Assembly (NCBI GenBank): GCA_004556205.1
Contig: SFIL01000017.1
Span: 1-24,778, forward strand
Length of the DNA stretch: 24,778 nucleotides
Source: Clostridiales bacterium
GTDB lineage: Bacteria > Bacillota > Clostridia > Oscillospirales > Oscillospiraceae
Direction of reading: 5' to 3'
Shown here: positions 1-8,573 of the stretch, in pieces
How the letters are laid out: every line of letters begins with the position of its first letter
Numbering within the stretch: position 1 is the first letter of the stretch
The notes under the pieces: generated by a model
Told to the model about the DNA's origin: nothing
The model's database searches: none
The model's input: only the letters and a program-made list of their open reading frames with translations
Translations under genes and position numbers: made by a program

Positions 1-22
1 TCCGAAAACCTTGATGAAGCAT
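1..22 (-). CDS. possible 5' end of a gene leaving the window
   Basis: Only about seven codons are present, starting at an ATG on the minus strand (bases 22-20) and reading MLHQGFR before the window ends. It is called because a good sigma-A-like promoter (50-78) and an AAAAGGAGG ribosome binding site lie just upstream in the right direction. The gap between the AGGAGG core and this ATG is only about 2 bases, which is unusually short, so the true start may lie further left. No function can be inferred. Confidence 0.3.
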
Positions 23-49
23 CGCCTCCTTTTCAAATAAATCGTGCCT

Positions 50-78
50 ATCATACCACAATTGACGCAGTGTGTAAA
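50..78 (-). promoter_or_regulatory. sigma-A-like promoter reading off the left edge
   Basis: On the minus strand there is a TTTACA -35 box (78-73), exactly 17 bases of spacer and a TATGAT -10 box (55-50). It points towards the left edge, where a ribosome binding site follows. It lies after the stop of the glycosyltransferase, so it probably starts a new transcript for the gene to the left. Confidence 0.65.
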
Positions 79-142
79 TAAAAATTATAAACAAAATTGT
101 AAATTATTTGTATCCTGGACAAAGAGAATCAAACAAAACGCG

Positions 143-1444
143 TCATTTTTTGCCGACAGGTGTCTGTTCTATGTGCATATCGTCGATGGAAGCCTCGACT
201 GTATGAGGGATGGGCTTCCACTCGACCTTGGTCACGAGCGCAATTAGCATGGAGATGCGTCCGATGATGTCGAAGATCGGGAAGGTCAGGCAGAACCAAA
301 CCTTTTTATACCACGACATGGGCTTGATATGCTTTCGCTCCATAATGGAGACATAGATTGAAGTGACGATATTGGAGAGATAGCCCTTGCCGATGCCGTA
401 GAGCCATGTCAGTACCGCTCCGCCGAAGAAACCGAAGGTTTCTGTAGTCAACAGCCATACGAACAGGCTGACCGTCAGCTTGGCGATTCTGACAAAGGAG
501 CTGTACAGCGAATGCGGAAAGACGATCGTGAGCATATCGTAGGCCATAAAGGAGTCAGCGACGTTGCCTGCGGTAAAGATACGTCGGAACAGTCTGCCGC
601 CGACCTTGCGCATGACCTGCAGATGACCCTTCGACCAGCGGATGCGCTGGCGGAAGGCGATACGCAGGGAGGTCGGTTGCTCGTCGTAAAACTCCGCCGC
701 GTTGCAGTAGGAGACGGGGCAGCCCATGACGACCGCCTCGGCGCACAGCTCACGATCCTCGGTCAGCGTCACATAATTCCAGCCGTTTTTGAGCAGGGAG
801 GAGGCGACCAAAAGTCCTGTACCCTGAATTCTCGTAGCAAGTCCCAGCAGAGAACGGGCACGATGCTCGGTGCGGATGGTGCGCATCCAGTGCATTGCAT
901 AAGAATGGGCGATCCAGTTATCGTCAATGTTTTTCGTGTTGCGGTAAGAGGTGACGATGCGCTCGCCTGCATCGAAGGCTTCGTTCATGCGGGAAATATA
1001 ATCCTGTTTGAGCAGATTGTCTGCGTCAAAGATAAAGTATGCCTCAAAAGACTCAATGCCGTAGTCTCTACGGATCTGCTCAAATAAGAATTGGAGGGCA
1101 TAACCCTTAGTGCGGTGCGCGCTGTCAAAGCGCTCATAACACACTGCACCATGCGCGCAGGCGACGCTTGCTGTTTTGTCCGTGCAGTTATCTGCGACAA
1201 CGAATGCCGTGACCAGCTCAGACGGATAATCCTGCCGATGAATGCTGTCCAGCAGATTGCCGATCATCTTCTCCTCGTTGCGCGCGGCAATAACGACGGC
1301 ATATTTGTGCTGTCGCTTTGCTTTCGGGAAGACACGCGTGGCAAACAGACCGACTGCCACATACACCGAGCGGTAGGAATAGAATGCGGCGATAAAGGAA
1401 CCGATGGCGGAGATGATCGCAAGCAGGAGAGTTGCAATTTGCAT
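143..1444 (-). CDS. membrane-bound family 2 glycosyltransferase
   Basis: This is a GT-A fold, inverting glycosyltransferase of the processive, cellulose/hyaluronan-synthase-like kind, predicted to build an extracytoplasmic polysaccharide or glycolipid from a nucleotide sugar at the membrane; the sugar cannot be told. One N-terminal membrane segment (residues 2-30) precedes the catalytic domain, which has VIAARNEE (about 51-58), the metal-binding FDADN (139-143), TEDRE with the likely catalytic Asp (228-232) and RQRIRW (265-270), equivalent to the Q/RxxRW motif. Several hydrophobic segments follow from about 300 to 400. The start at 1444 is chosen because AAGGAG lies 6-7 bases before it; an in-frame ATG 13 codons upstream has no such site and falls inside the hairpin. 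The protein is 433 residues. It follows nifJ by 65 bases and may be partly co-transcribed with it; no strong terminator was seen after it. Confidence 0.88.
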   Translation of the reverse strand: MQIATLLLAIISAIGSFIAAFYSYRSVYVAVGLFATRVFPKAKRQHKYAVVIAARNEEKMIGNLLDSIHRQDYPSELVTAFVVADNCTDKTASVACAHGAVCYERFDSAHRTKGYALQFLFEQIRRDYGIESFEAYFIFDADNLLKQDYISRMNEAFDAGERIVTSYRNTKNIDDNWIAHSYAMHWMRTIRTEHRARSLLGLATRIQGTGLLVASSLLKNGWNYVTLTEDRELCAEAVVMGCPVSYCNAAEFYDEQPTSLRIAFRQRIRWSKGHLQVMRKVGGRLFRRIFTAGNVADSFMAYDMLTIVFPHSLYSSFVRIAKLTVSLFVWLLTTETFGFFGGAVLTWLYGIGKGYLSNIVTSIYVSIMERKHIKPMSWYKKVWFCLTFPIFDIIGRISMLIALVTKVEWKPIPHTVEASIDDMHIEQTPVGKK

Positions 1445-1464
1445 AGGAACTCCTTTTTTCGAAA

Positions 1465-1499
1465 TTTCGGAGATGGAGGACAAACCCCCATCTCCGAAA
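1465..1499 (-). terminator. hairpin between nifJ and the glycosyltransferase
   Basis: A perfect 12-base-pair stem (TTTCGGAGATGG with CCATCTCCGAAA) closes an 11-base loop just after the nifJ stop. No U-tract follows it on the minus strand, only AATTTCG. It may therefore be a weak terminator or a 3'-end stabiliser that lets some transcript continue into the glycosyltransferase. Confidence 0.5.
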
Positions 1500-1509
1500 A
1501 GGGAATCAA

Positions 1510-4500
1510 TTAGTCTTTGTACATTTCAACCAGCTTGAGCAGATGCTCGTAGCGCTCCTTCGCGGCTGCCTCGTTGCGGGCAAACAGCTTATCTGCACGC
1601 TCCGGGAACTCGCGGGTCAGGCGGCTGTAACGGGCTTCGTTCATCAGGAACTCCTGATAGCCGTCCTTCGGCGCCTTGGAATCGAGGGTGAACTTGCCGG
1701 TCTCCTTGGACGGATCGAAGCGGAACATATTCCAGTAGCCGCACTCGACTGCCTTCTTCATCTCGTCCTGGCAGTGCATCATGCCGCCCTTGATGGAGTG
1801 CATTTCGCACGGCGCATAGCCGATGATGAGGGACGGACCATGGTAAGCTTCTGCCTCAGAGATCGCCTTGAGGGTCTGCGCAGGGTTGGCACCCATCGCG
1901 ACCTGTGCGACATAAATGTAGCCGTAGGACATTGCGATCTCGGCGAGGCTCTTCTTCTTGACCTCCTTGCCGGCTGCCGCGAACTGCGCGACCTGACCGA
2001 TGTTGGAAGCCTTGGACGCCTGTCCGCCGGTGTTGGAATAGACCTCGGTATCGAAGACGAAGATGTTGACATCCTCGTTCTGCGCGAGAACATGGTCCAC
2101 GCCGCCAAAGCCGATATCGTATGCCCAGCCGTCGCCGCCGAAGATCCAAACGGACTTCTTGGAGAGGTATTCCTTCTTGTCGAGGATCTCTTTGACATCG
2201 TCGCAGCAGACGTTGGCTTCGAGGTTGGCAACGAGAGCGGCGGTGGCTGCCTTGTTGGCTTCGCCGTCGTTCATCGTGTCAAGATACTGCTTGCAGATCG
2301 CTTTGCGCTCGTCGCTCTCGGTGCGCTCCATCAGAGCGGCGACCTTTGCGGCAAGGCTCTCGCGGATGACCTTCTGCGCGGTGTACATGCCAAGGCCGTG
2401 CTCTGCGTTGTCCTCAAAGAGGGAGTTGGACCAAGCGGGACCGTGACCGTTCTTATCGGTGCAGTAGGGGCTCGTTGCGCCGGGGCCGCCCCAAATGGAC
2501 GAACAGCCGGTCGCGTTGGAGATGTACATACGATCGCCGAAGAGCTGGGTGATAAGGCGGGCATAGGAGGTTTCCGCGCAGCCTGCGCAGGAGCCGGAGA
2601 ACTCGAGCATCGGCTGCTTGAACTGGCTGCCCTTGACGGTGAGATCTTCGACCTCGGGCTTGCGGGCTACCTTGGAAACCATGTAATTGAAGACATCCTG
2701 CTGCGCAAGCTGGCTCTCCTGCGGAACCATGCTGATCGCCTTGGTCGGGCAGACGCCGACGCAGACACCGCAGCCCATGCAGTCCAGCGGAGAGACAGCC
2801 ATCGTGTACTTGTAAACGCCCTTGCCCTTGCCGGCCTTGACGTCGCGGATCTTTGCAGCCTCGGGAGCGGCGGCAGCCTCTTCCTCGGTGAGCATGAAGG
2901 GACGGATCGTGGCATGCGGGCAGACAAATGCGCAGTTGTTGCACTGGATGCACTTGTCGGCGTCCCATTCGGGGACGGTGACGGCGACACCGCGCTTCTC
3001 GTAAGCGGAGGCACCCAGTTCAAACTGACCGTCAACATGATCGACGAAGGTGGAGACGGGCAGGGAATCGCCGTCCATCTTGTCGATGGGCAGGAGGATC
3101 TCCTTGACCATCTTGACCAGCGCGGGCTTGCCCTCAAGGACAGTCTCGTCCGCTGCGTCAACAGCGTCTGCCCACGAAGCGGGAACATCAATCTTGACAT
3201 AGGCGGTCGCGCCGGCATCGATGGCGTTCCAGTTCTTCTCAACGACATCCATGCCCTTCTTGGCGTAGGAGTGCTCAGCGGCGTCCTTCATGTACTTGAT
3301 GGCATCTGCCTCGGGCATGACCTTCGCGAGGGAGAAGAACGCGGACTGGAGGATGGTGTTGGTGCGCTTGCCCATGCCGACCTTGATGGCAAGGTCAATG
3401 GCGTTGATGGTGTAAAGCTGAATGTTGTTCTTGGCGATATAGCGCTTTGCTTCGGCATTCAGGTGATGCTCCAGCTCCGCCATATCCCACTGGCAGTTGA
3501 TGAGGAACACGCCGCCGGGCTTGACATCGTTGACAATCTTGAAGCCCTTGGTGATGTAGGACGGGTTGTGGCAGGCGACGAAGTCCGCCTTGTTGATGTA
3601 GTACGGGCTCTTGATGGGCTTATCGCCGAAGCGGAGGTGCGAGATGGTTACGCCGCCGGTTTTCTTGGAGTCGTACTGGAAGTATGCCTGCACGTACTTG
3701 TCGGTATGGTCGCCGATGATCTTGATGGAGTTCTTGTTCGCGCCAACGGTGCCGTCGCCGCCGAGACCCCAGAACTTGCACTCAATGGTGCCTTCCGCCG
3801 CGGTGTTGGGCGCGGGCTTCTCCTCGAGGGAGAGGTGAGTCACATCGTCGTTGATGCCGATGGTGAACTGACGCTTCATCTCGTCCTTGGACAGCTCCTC
3901 AAAGACCGCGCCGCCGATGACGGGGATCATACGGCCGGCATTTGCCAACGCGGTGACGACGTCGAGGTAGAGCGGCTCGCCGAGCGCGCCCGGCTCCTTG
4001 GTGCGGTCGAGGACGGCGATCTTCTTGCAGGTCGCGGGGATTGCCTCGAGCAGACGGTCGGCGCGGAACGGACGGTACAGACGGACTTTGACAAGGCCGA
4101 CCTTCTCGCCGTGGGCGTTCATGTAATCAATGACTTCCTCTGCAACGTCGCAGATGGAGCCCATGGCGATGATGACACGCTCTGCGTCGGGTGCGCCGTA
4201 GTAGTTGAAGAGCTTGTAATCGGTGCCGAGCTTGGCATTGATCTTGCCCATGTACTCCTCGACGATCTCAGGCAGCTCGTCATAGTACTTGTTGCAGGCT
4301 TCACGGTGCTGGAAGAAGGTGTCGCCGTTTTCATGCGAGCCGCGCATGGCGGGACGCTCGGGGTTCAGGCAGTGCTTGCGGAACGCGGCAACGGCGTCCA
4401 TGTCGCACATTTCCTTCAGGTCTTCATAGTCCCAAATGGCGATCTTCTGAATCTCGTGGGAGGTGCGGAAGCCGTCGAAGAAGTTGATGAACGGTACGCG

Positions 4501-4989
4501 GCCCTTGATGGCGGCAAGGTGTGCCACGGGAGCAAGGTCCATGACTTCCTGCGGGTTGGTCTCGCAGAGCATTGCAAAGCCGGTCTGACGGCAGGCGTAG
4601 ACGTCGGAATGGTCGCCGAAGATGTTCAGCGCATGGGTGGCGAGGGTACGGGCGGAGACATGGAACACGCCCGGCAGCAGCTCGCCCGCGATCTTGTACA
4701 TATTCGGGATCATGAGCAGCAGACCCTGCGAAGCGGTGTAGGTGGTGGTCAGAGCGCCGGCGGCAAGAGAGCCGTGCACGGTGCCGGATGCGCCCGCCTC
4801 GGACTGCATCTCGACGACCTTCACGCGGTTGCCGAAGATGTTCAGACGACCCTGCGCCGACCACTGGTCAACATAGTCCGCCATCGGGCTGGAGGGGGTG
4901 ATGGGGTAGATGCCCGCTACCTCGGTAAACGCGTAGCTGACATGCGCGGCGGCGGTATTGCCGTCCATTGTCTTGAGTTTTCTGGTCAA
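1510..4989 (-). CDS. nifJ: pyruvate:ferredoxin (flavodoxin) oxidoreductase
   Basis: This cytoplasmic enzyme converts pyruvate and CoA to acetyl-CoA and CO2 while reducing ferredoxin, the main pyruvate-consuming step in anaerobic clostridial fermentation. It is the one-subunit homodimeric type, about 1159 residues, the family's usual length. Visible parts in order: the N-terminal pyruvate-binding domain with YPITPSSPMAD; two 4Fe-4S ferredoxin motifs, CIQCNNCAFVCP near 680 and CMGCGVCVGVCP near 738; the cysteine pair GCAGC near 803, which helps bind the third cluster; and the thiamine diphosphate domain with GDGWAYDIGFGG near 956 and NTGGQASKASN near 990. The start is TTG at 4989, nine bases after AGGAGG, giving the family-like N-terminus MTRKLKTMDGNTAAAH. 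An ATG at 5034 overlaps the promoter -10 box and cannot be used; ATG 4968 is the other option. Confidence 0.97.
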   Translation of the reverse strand: MTRKLKTMDGNTAAAHVSYAFTEVAGIYPITPSSPMADYVDQWSAQGRLNIFGNRVKVVEMQSEAGASGTVHGSLAAGALTTTYTASQGLLLMIPNMYKIAGELLPGVFHVSARTLATHALNIFGDHSDVYACRQTGFAMLCETNPQEVMDLAPVAHLAAIKGRVPFINFFDGFRTSHEIQKIAIWDYEDLKEMCDMDAVAAFRKHCLNPERPAMRGSHENGDTFFQHREACNKYYDELPEIVEEYMGKINAKLGTDYKLFNYYGAPDAERVIIAMGSICDVAEEVIDYMNAHGEKVGLVKVRLYRPFRADRLLEAIPATCKKIAVLDRTKEPGALGEPLYLDVVTALANAGRMIPVIGGAVFEELSKDEMKRQFTIGINDDVTHLSLEEKPAPNTAAEGTIECKFWGLGGDGTVGANKNSIKIIGDHTDKYVQAYFQYDSKKTGGVTISHLRFGDKPIKSPYYINKADFVACHNPSYITKGFKIVNDVKPGGVFLINCQWDMAELEHHLNAEAKRYIAKNNIQLYTINAIDLAIKVGMGKRTNTILQSAFFSLAKVMPEADAIKYMKDAAEHSYAKKGMDVVEKNWNAIDAGATAYVKIDVPASWADAVDAADETVLEGKPALVKMVKEILLPIDKMDGDSLPVSTFVDHVDGQFELGASAYEKRGVAVTVPEWDADKCIQCNNCAFVCPHATIRPFMLTEEEAAAAPEAAKIRDVKAGKGKGVYKYTMAVSPLDCMGCGVCVGVCPTKAISMVPQESQLAQQDVFNYMVSKVARKPEVEDLTVKGSQFKQPMLEFSGSCAGCAETSYARLITQLFGDRMYISNATGCSSIWGGPGATSPYCTDKNGHGPAWSNSLFEDNAEHGLGMYTAQKVIRESLAAKVAALMERTESDERKAICKQYLDTMNDGEANKAATAALVANLEANVCCDDVKEILDKKEYLSKKSVWIFGGDGWAYDIGFGGVDHVLAQNEDVNIFVFDTEVYSNTGGQASKASNIGQVAQFAAAGKEVKKKSLAEIAMSYGYIYVAQVAMGANPAQTLKAISEAEAYHGPSLIIGYAPCEMHSIKGGMMHCQDEMKKAVECGYWNMFRFDPSKETGKFTLDSKAPKDGYQEFLMNEARYSRLTREFPERADKLFARNEAAAKERYEHLLKLVEMYKD

Positions 4990-5032
4990 AATGAAATACC
5001 TCCTAAAAAAGTATTGATTTGCAGACAGCTTC

Positions 5033-5061
5033 ATTCTACCACCGATTTTCGGTTTTGTAAA
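5033..5061 (-). promoter_or_regulatory. nifJ promoter
   Basis: On the minus strand a TTTACA -35 box (5061-5056), a 17-base spacer and a TAGAAT -10 box (5038-5033) match the sigma-A consensus well. The expected transcript start is near 5026, giving a leader of about 37 bases to the TTG start. The spacer contains a small inverted repeat (ACCGA...TCGGT). Confidence 0.75.
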
Positions 5062-5142
5062 TCAGAAAAACGCGCCAAGCAGAAGATTTTGCAGAAATTG
5101 AGCGAAAAAAATTGAATTAGCGCAAATAAGTAAAAAATAGAA

Positions 5143-5189
5143 TTGTTTTTAGGAGCGTTTTGCTGTATCATATATGAATAAGGTAAAAT
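5143..5189 (+). promoter_or_regulatory. candidate promoter(s) for the comM-thiI-pncC operon
   Basis: Two overlapping candidates are present: TTGTTT, 17 bases, TATCAT (5143-5171), and TTGCTG, 18 bases, TAAAAT (5160-5189). Sequence alone does not decide between them. The 209 bases between the divergent nifJ and comM genes hold these, the nifJ promoter and the comM ribosome binding site; nothing else was recognised. Confidence 0.5.
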
Positions 5190-5243
5190 GGCGGTGCCCA
5201 GCCGCTCATACGGATTTCGCTTTTTCAGAGGGAGGGGATTGCT

Positions 5244-6761
5244 GTGATCTCTCGTTTGGATTCCATGGGACTGAGCGGTATCAGCGGGTATCCCGTTTCG
5301 GTGGAGTGTTTTATATCGAGCGGGCTGCCCGCGTTTGATATCGTCGGGCTGCCGGATGCGGCGGTCAAGGAGGCGCGGGAACGTGTCCGCGCTGCGATTA
5401 AAAACAGCGGCTTCAAATTCCCCGTCAGCCGTATTACGCTGAATCTTGCGCCTGCGAATACGAAAAAATCCGGCACGCTCTACGATCTGCCGATCCTCCT
5501 CGGCATTCTCGCAGCGACGGAGGTGTGCAGAATCCCGAAGGAGCCATCGGCATTTTTAGGTGAGCTGAGCTTGGAAGGAAAGCTGCGCCCTGTGAGCGGC
5601 GTGTTGCCGATGGCAATCGCGGCGCAGAAGGCGGGCTTTCAAACGCTCTATGTCCCTGCGGCAAACGCGAAGGAGGCTACACTTGCGGGAGAGATCAAGG
5701 TCATCCCTGTGGTTGAGGTGCGGCAGCTTGTTGCCCATCTGCGCGGCGAGATCGAGATCACGTCGGAGCCGGTATGGGAGCCACAGGAGGATATGATTAA
5801 CCTGCCCGACTTTGCAGATGTCAAGGGGCAGGAGAATGTCAAGCGGGCGCTGGAAATCGCGGCGGCAGGCTCGCACAATGTCCTTTTGGTCGGGCCTCCC
5901 GGCTCGGGAAAAAGTATGCTGACAAAGCGCCTGCCGTCGATTTTGCCCGATATGACGCGGGAAGAGGCGCTGGAGGTCACGCAGATTCACTCCGTGATGG
6001 GACTGCTCCCGCCGGAGTCGCCACTCATTCGGCGCAGACCTTTCCGCTCGCCGCATCATACGATTTCCGCAGCGGGCTTAACGGGCGGCGGTACGATCCC
6101 ACGTCCGGGTGAGATTTCTCTTGCGCACAAGGGTGTGCTGTTTCTCGACGAGCTGCCGGAATTCCGCAAGGAGACCTTGGAGGTCATGCGTCAGCCGTTG
6201 GAGGACGGCGTTGTGACGATTTCGAGAGCCAGCGGCTCAGCAACCTTCCCGAGCCAATTTCAGCTTGTGTGCGCAATGAATCCGTGCCGCTGCGGATGGT
6301 ACGGCGACCCTTCGGGACGCTGCGTCTGTACGCAGGCATCGGTCAATCAGTATCTCTCGCGTATCTCGGGACCGCTGCTCGACCGCATTGATATAATTGT
6401 GGAGGTTCCTGCGCTCAATTTCGACGAGCTTCGCGCTCATGCCGCGCCCGAGCCATCATCCGCCATAAAGAAACGCGTTGAGGCGGCAAGAGGTATTCAG
6501 CGCGAGCGATTCAAGAATACAAAATGCCACAGCAACGCCAATATGCAGACACCTGAGCTGCGCCGCTACTGTGAGCTGAGTGAGCCGTGTGCGGTGCTGA
6601 TGCGGCAGGCGTTTGACGCACTCGGCCTGACCGCGCGGAGCTATGACCGCATCCGCAAGGTCGCGCGGACAATCGCCGACCTCGACGGAAGTCCAGAAAT
6701 TCAGCCGCACCACCTTGCGGAGGCGATCCAGTACCGCAGCTATCAATTTACACAAGTGTAA
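5244..6761 (+). CDS. comM: ComM/YifB-type Mg-chelatase-like AAA+ ATPase
   Basis: Members of this family are AAA+ ATPases; in Vibrio and Haemophilus ComM acts as a hexameric DNA branch-migration helicase helping integrate transformed DNA, but its role in Clostridia is not established. The 505-residue protein has the N-terminal Lon-protease-S5-like ChlI domain (residues 1 to about 170), Walker A GPPGSGKS (about 217-224), Walker B VLFLDELPEF (about 299-308), a cysteine cluster NPCRC...GRCVC (about 345-365) and the C-terminal Mg-chelatase domain. The start is GTG at 5244 with GAGGGAGGGG seven bases upstream, giving MISRLDSMGLSG, as in relatives. It is first in a plus-strand run; thiI follows after 13 bases, so co-transcription is likely. 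Confidence 0.93.
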   Translation: MISRLDSMGLSGISGYPVSVECFISSGLPAFDIVGLPDAAVKEARERVRAAIKNSGFKFPVSRITLNLAPANTKKSGTLYDLPILLGILAATEVCRIPKEPSAFLGELSLEGKLRPVSGVLPMAIAAQKAGFQTLYVPAANAKEATLAGEIKVIPVVEVRQLVAHLRGEIEITSEPVWEPQEDMINLPDFADVKGQENVKRALEIAAAGSHNVLLVGPPGSGKSMLTKRLPSILPDMTREEALEVTQIHSVMGLLPPESPLIRRRPFRSPHHTISAAGLTGGGTIPRPGEISLAHKGVLFLDELPEFRKETLEVMRQPLEDGVVTISRASGSATFPSQFQLVCAMNPCRCGWYGDPSGRCVCTQASVNQYLSRISGPLLDRIDIIVEVPALNFDELRAHAAPEPSSAIKKRVEAARGIQRERFKNTKCHSNANMQTPELRRYCELSEPCAVLMRQAFDALGLTARSYDRIRKVARTIADLDGSPEIQPHHLAEAIQYRSYQFTQV

Positions 6762-6774
6762 GGAGTTTATTATA

Positions 6775-7953
6775 ATGAATGAAATGTTTTTACTGAAGCT
6801 GGGCGAGATCGTCCTGAAGGGCGGCAATCGCTTCCAGTTTGAAAACCGTCTGAAGACCAATGTCGCGCGCAGAATGCGCCCCTTCGGAGACTTCGGCGTG
6901 CGTATTATGCAGTCTACGCTTTATGTCGAGCCGGAAAATGATGCCTGTGACCTCGATGGCGCGTGGGATGCCTGCCATACAATCTTCGGCGTGGTCAGCC
7001 TGTGCCGCTGCCGCCCTTGTGAGAAAGACTTGGACGCGATCTTTGCGACTGCAATGGAGTACCTTGGGGACGATTTGCGCATGGCAAGCTCCTTCAAGGT
7101 CGAGTCCAAACGGTCGGACAAGCGGTTCCCGCTCAACTCTATTCAGCTTTCGCAGGAGGTCGGCGGACGCATCGCTGAGGCGATCCCGAGCCTGACCGTC
7201 GATGTGCATCATCCGGACTACACGGTCTATGTCGAGGTGCGCGACCGCGCCGCTTATGTTCACGGGCCTGCCGAACAGGGCGCGGGCGGACTGCCGACCG
7301 GCGTGGGAGGGCGCGCAATGGTGCTCCTCTCGGGCGGCATCGACTCTCCCGTTGCGGGCTATATGATCGCCAAGCGCGGCGTGGAGCTGGAGTGCGTTCA
7401 CTTCTTCTCTTACCCTTACACGAGCGAGCTTGCCAAGGATAAGGTTCTGGAGCTTGCCCGCCTGATGACGCGCTACTGCGGCAGGATGACCGTGAATATC
7501 GTCGGCTTTACCGAAATTCAGGAAGCCATTCGAGACAACTGCCCCGAGGAGTATTTTACGCTTATCATGCGCCGCTTTATGATGATGATCTCCGAACGCA
7601 TCGCGCGCGACCACGGCTGCGGCTGCCTTGTCACGGGCGAAAATCTCGGACAGGTTGCCTCTCAGACGATGGAGGCGATGGCGGTCACGGGCGCCTGTGT
7701 CGAACTGCCGATCTTCCAGCCGCTCATCGGCATGGACAAGGAGGAGATCGTCACGATTGCCCGTAAAATCGGCACGATGGAGACGTCGATTTTGCCTTAT
7801 GAGGACTGTTGCACGGTCTTTACGCCGCGCCATCCCAAGACAAAGCCGACCAAGGGACAGGTCGATCATGCGTGTGAGAAGCTGGACTTCGACGGCCTGA
7901 TCGAGCGCGCCCTGCAAAATACCGAGCTTGTGAAGGTGCGTTATCATGGATGA
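6775..7953 (+). CDS. thiI: tRNA 4-thiouridine synthase ThiI
   Basis: ThiI adenylates uridine 8 of tRNA and transfers sulfur from a cysteine desulfurase to form 4-thiouridine; in some bacteria it also serves thiamine thiazole synthesis. The 392-residue protein has an N-terminal ferredoxin-like domain, a THUMP RNA-binding domain (about 60-165) and an adenylation domain with the PP-loop SGGIDSP (about 185-191). A cysteine motif DCCTVFTPRHP lies near 344. There is no C-terminal rhodanese domain, as is usual in Gram-positive ThiI. The start at 6775 (MNEMFLLKLGE) has GTAAGGAG about 8 bases upstream; the open frame continues upstream into comM, but that extension has no family match. The stop overlaps the next gene by 8 bases, which suggests translational coupling. 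Confidence 0.96.
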   Translation: MNEMFLLKLGEIVLKGGNRFQFENRLKTNVARRMRPFGDFGVRIMQSTLYVEPENDACDLDGAWDACHTIFGVVSLCRCRPCEKDLDAIFATAMEYLGDDLRMASSFKVESKRSDKRFPLNSIQLSQEVGGRIAEAIPSLTVDVHHPDYTVYVEVRDRAAYVHGPAEQGAGGLPTGVGGRAMVLLSGGIDSPVAGYMIAKRGVELECVHFFSYPYTSELAKDKVLELARLMTRYCGRMTVNIVGFTEIQEAIRDNCPEEYFTLIMRRFMMMISERIARDHGCGCLVTGENLGQVASQTMEAMAVTGACVELPIFQPLIGMDKEEIVTIARKIGTMETSILPYEDCCTVFTPRHPKTKPTKGQVDHACEKLDFDGLIERALQNTELVKVRYHG

Positions 7954-8416
7954 GGCGGTACAGGTGATCCGCCTGCTGACCGCACAGGGAAAGACGCTTG
8001 CCACGGCGGAGAGCTGTACGGGCGGTCTGCTCGGCAAGCTCCTGACCGATGTGCCGGGCGCTTCTGCGGTGTATTTAGGCGGCGTGATCTCCTATGCCTA
8101 CAGTGTGAAGGAGAAAATCCTCGGTGTGGATAAGGCACTGTTAGAGGAAAAAGGCGCGGTGTGTGAGGAAGTGGCACTGCAAATGGCGCAGGGCGCGAGG
8201 CAGCGCTTGGGTGTGGATTTTGCTTTGTCTACCACCGGCAACGCAGGCCCCGGCGCGGACGAAAAGAACCCAAATGTCGGGGAGATCTATGTCGCGCTCG
8301 CTTATCAAGGCGGGAGCCTGTGCAAAAAGCTGACCTTGCACGGGAATCGAGAGGAAAACCGTTTTGAAGCCTGCAAAGCTGTTTTGCGGCTGCTTTTGGA
8401 GCATTGCAATTCGTGA
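7946..8416 (+). CDS. pncC: CinA C-terminal domain protein, nicotinamide-nucleotide amidohydrolase type
   Basis: This domain deamidates nicotinamide mononucleotide to nicotinate mononucleotide, recycling NAD from DNA ligase and other NAD-consuming reactions. At 156 residues it is the stand-alone domain, without the N-terminal MoaB-like domain of full-length CinA. The signature AESCTGGLLGKLLTD starts at residue 21, followed by GGVISYAYSVKEKILGV and TTGNAGPG (about 95-102), which form the active site in the family. Its ATG overlaps the thiI stop (ATGGATGA), so it is probably coupled to thiI. A short hairpin with a U-tract follows the stop. The family assignment is firm; the enzymatic activity is inferred from homologues. 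Confidence 0.92.
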   Translation: MDEAVQVIRLLTAQGKTLATAESCTGGLLGKLLTDVPGASAVYLGGVISYAYSVKEKILGVDKALLEEKGAVCEEVALQMAQGARQRLGVDFALSTTGNAGPGADEKNPNVGEIYVALAYQGGSLCKKLTLHGNREENRFEACKAVLRLLLEHCNS

Positions 8417-8432
8417 GCCGAACGGCTTTTTT
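8415..8432 (+). terminator. short intrinsic terminator after pncC
   Basis: GAGCC, loop GAAC, GGCTT and then a run of Ts (to 8432) overlap and follow the pncC stop codon. The stem is only 5-6 base pairs, including a G-U pair, but the T-run is good. It probably ends the comM-thiI-pncC transcript. Confidence 0.55.
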
Positions 8433-8454
8433 CGCTCGTTGCCATAATGCCGCT

Positions 8455-8485
8455 CGAACCCGCGTAGAGTATCTGCGCGGGTTCG
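8455..8485. repeat. very stable intergenic hairpin
   Basis: Arms CGAACCCGCG and CGCGGGTTCG pair perfectly, and the inner bases TAGA/TCTG extend the stem to about 14 pairs with one wobble and a 3-base loop. There is no T-run on either side, so it is not a standard terminator. It could be an extragenic palindrome or an RNA processing or stability element. Confidence 0.6.
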
Positions 8486-8573
8486 CCGCATAATGAATGG
8501 ATCAGTCTCTTGTAGGGCGGGGACAGTCCTAAGCCGGTGCAGGAACTACTGAATGCGTACAAAGAAGCGTATT

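Noticed and set aside
1543..5115. A plus-strand open frame of about 1190 codons opposite nifJ
   Set aside because: It is antisense to a textbook nifJ, its protein is low-complexity Leu/Gly/Asp/Val-rich with no domain, and it arises from codon bias in GC-rich DNA.
6643..6774. An upstream extension of thiI inside comM
   Set aside because: The added residues do not match ThiI; the ATG at 6775 has a good ribosome binding site and the family N-terminus.
6790..8037. A minus-strand open frame of about 415 codons opposite thiI and pncC
   Set aside because: Antisense shadow: Arg/His/Ala-rich translation without family features, while thiI on the other strand is unambiguous.
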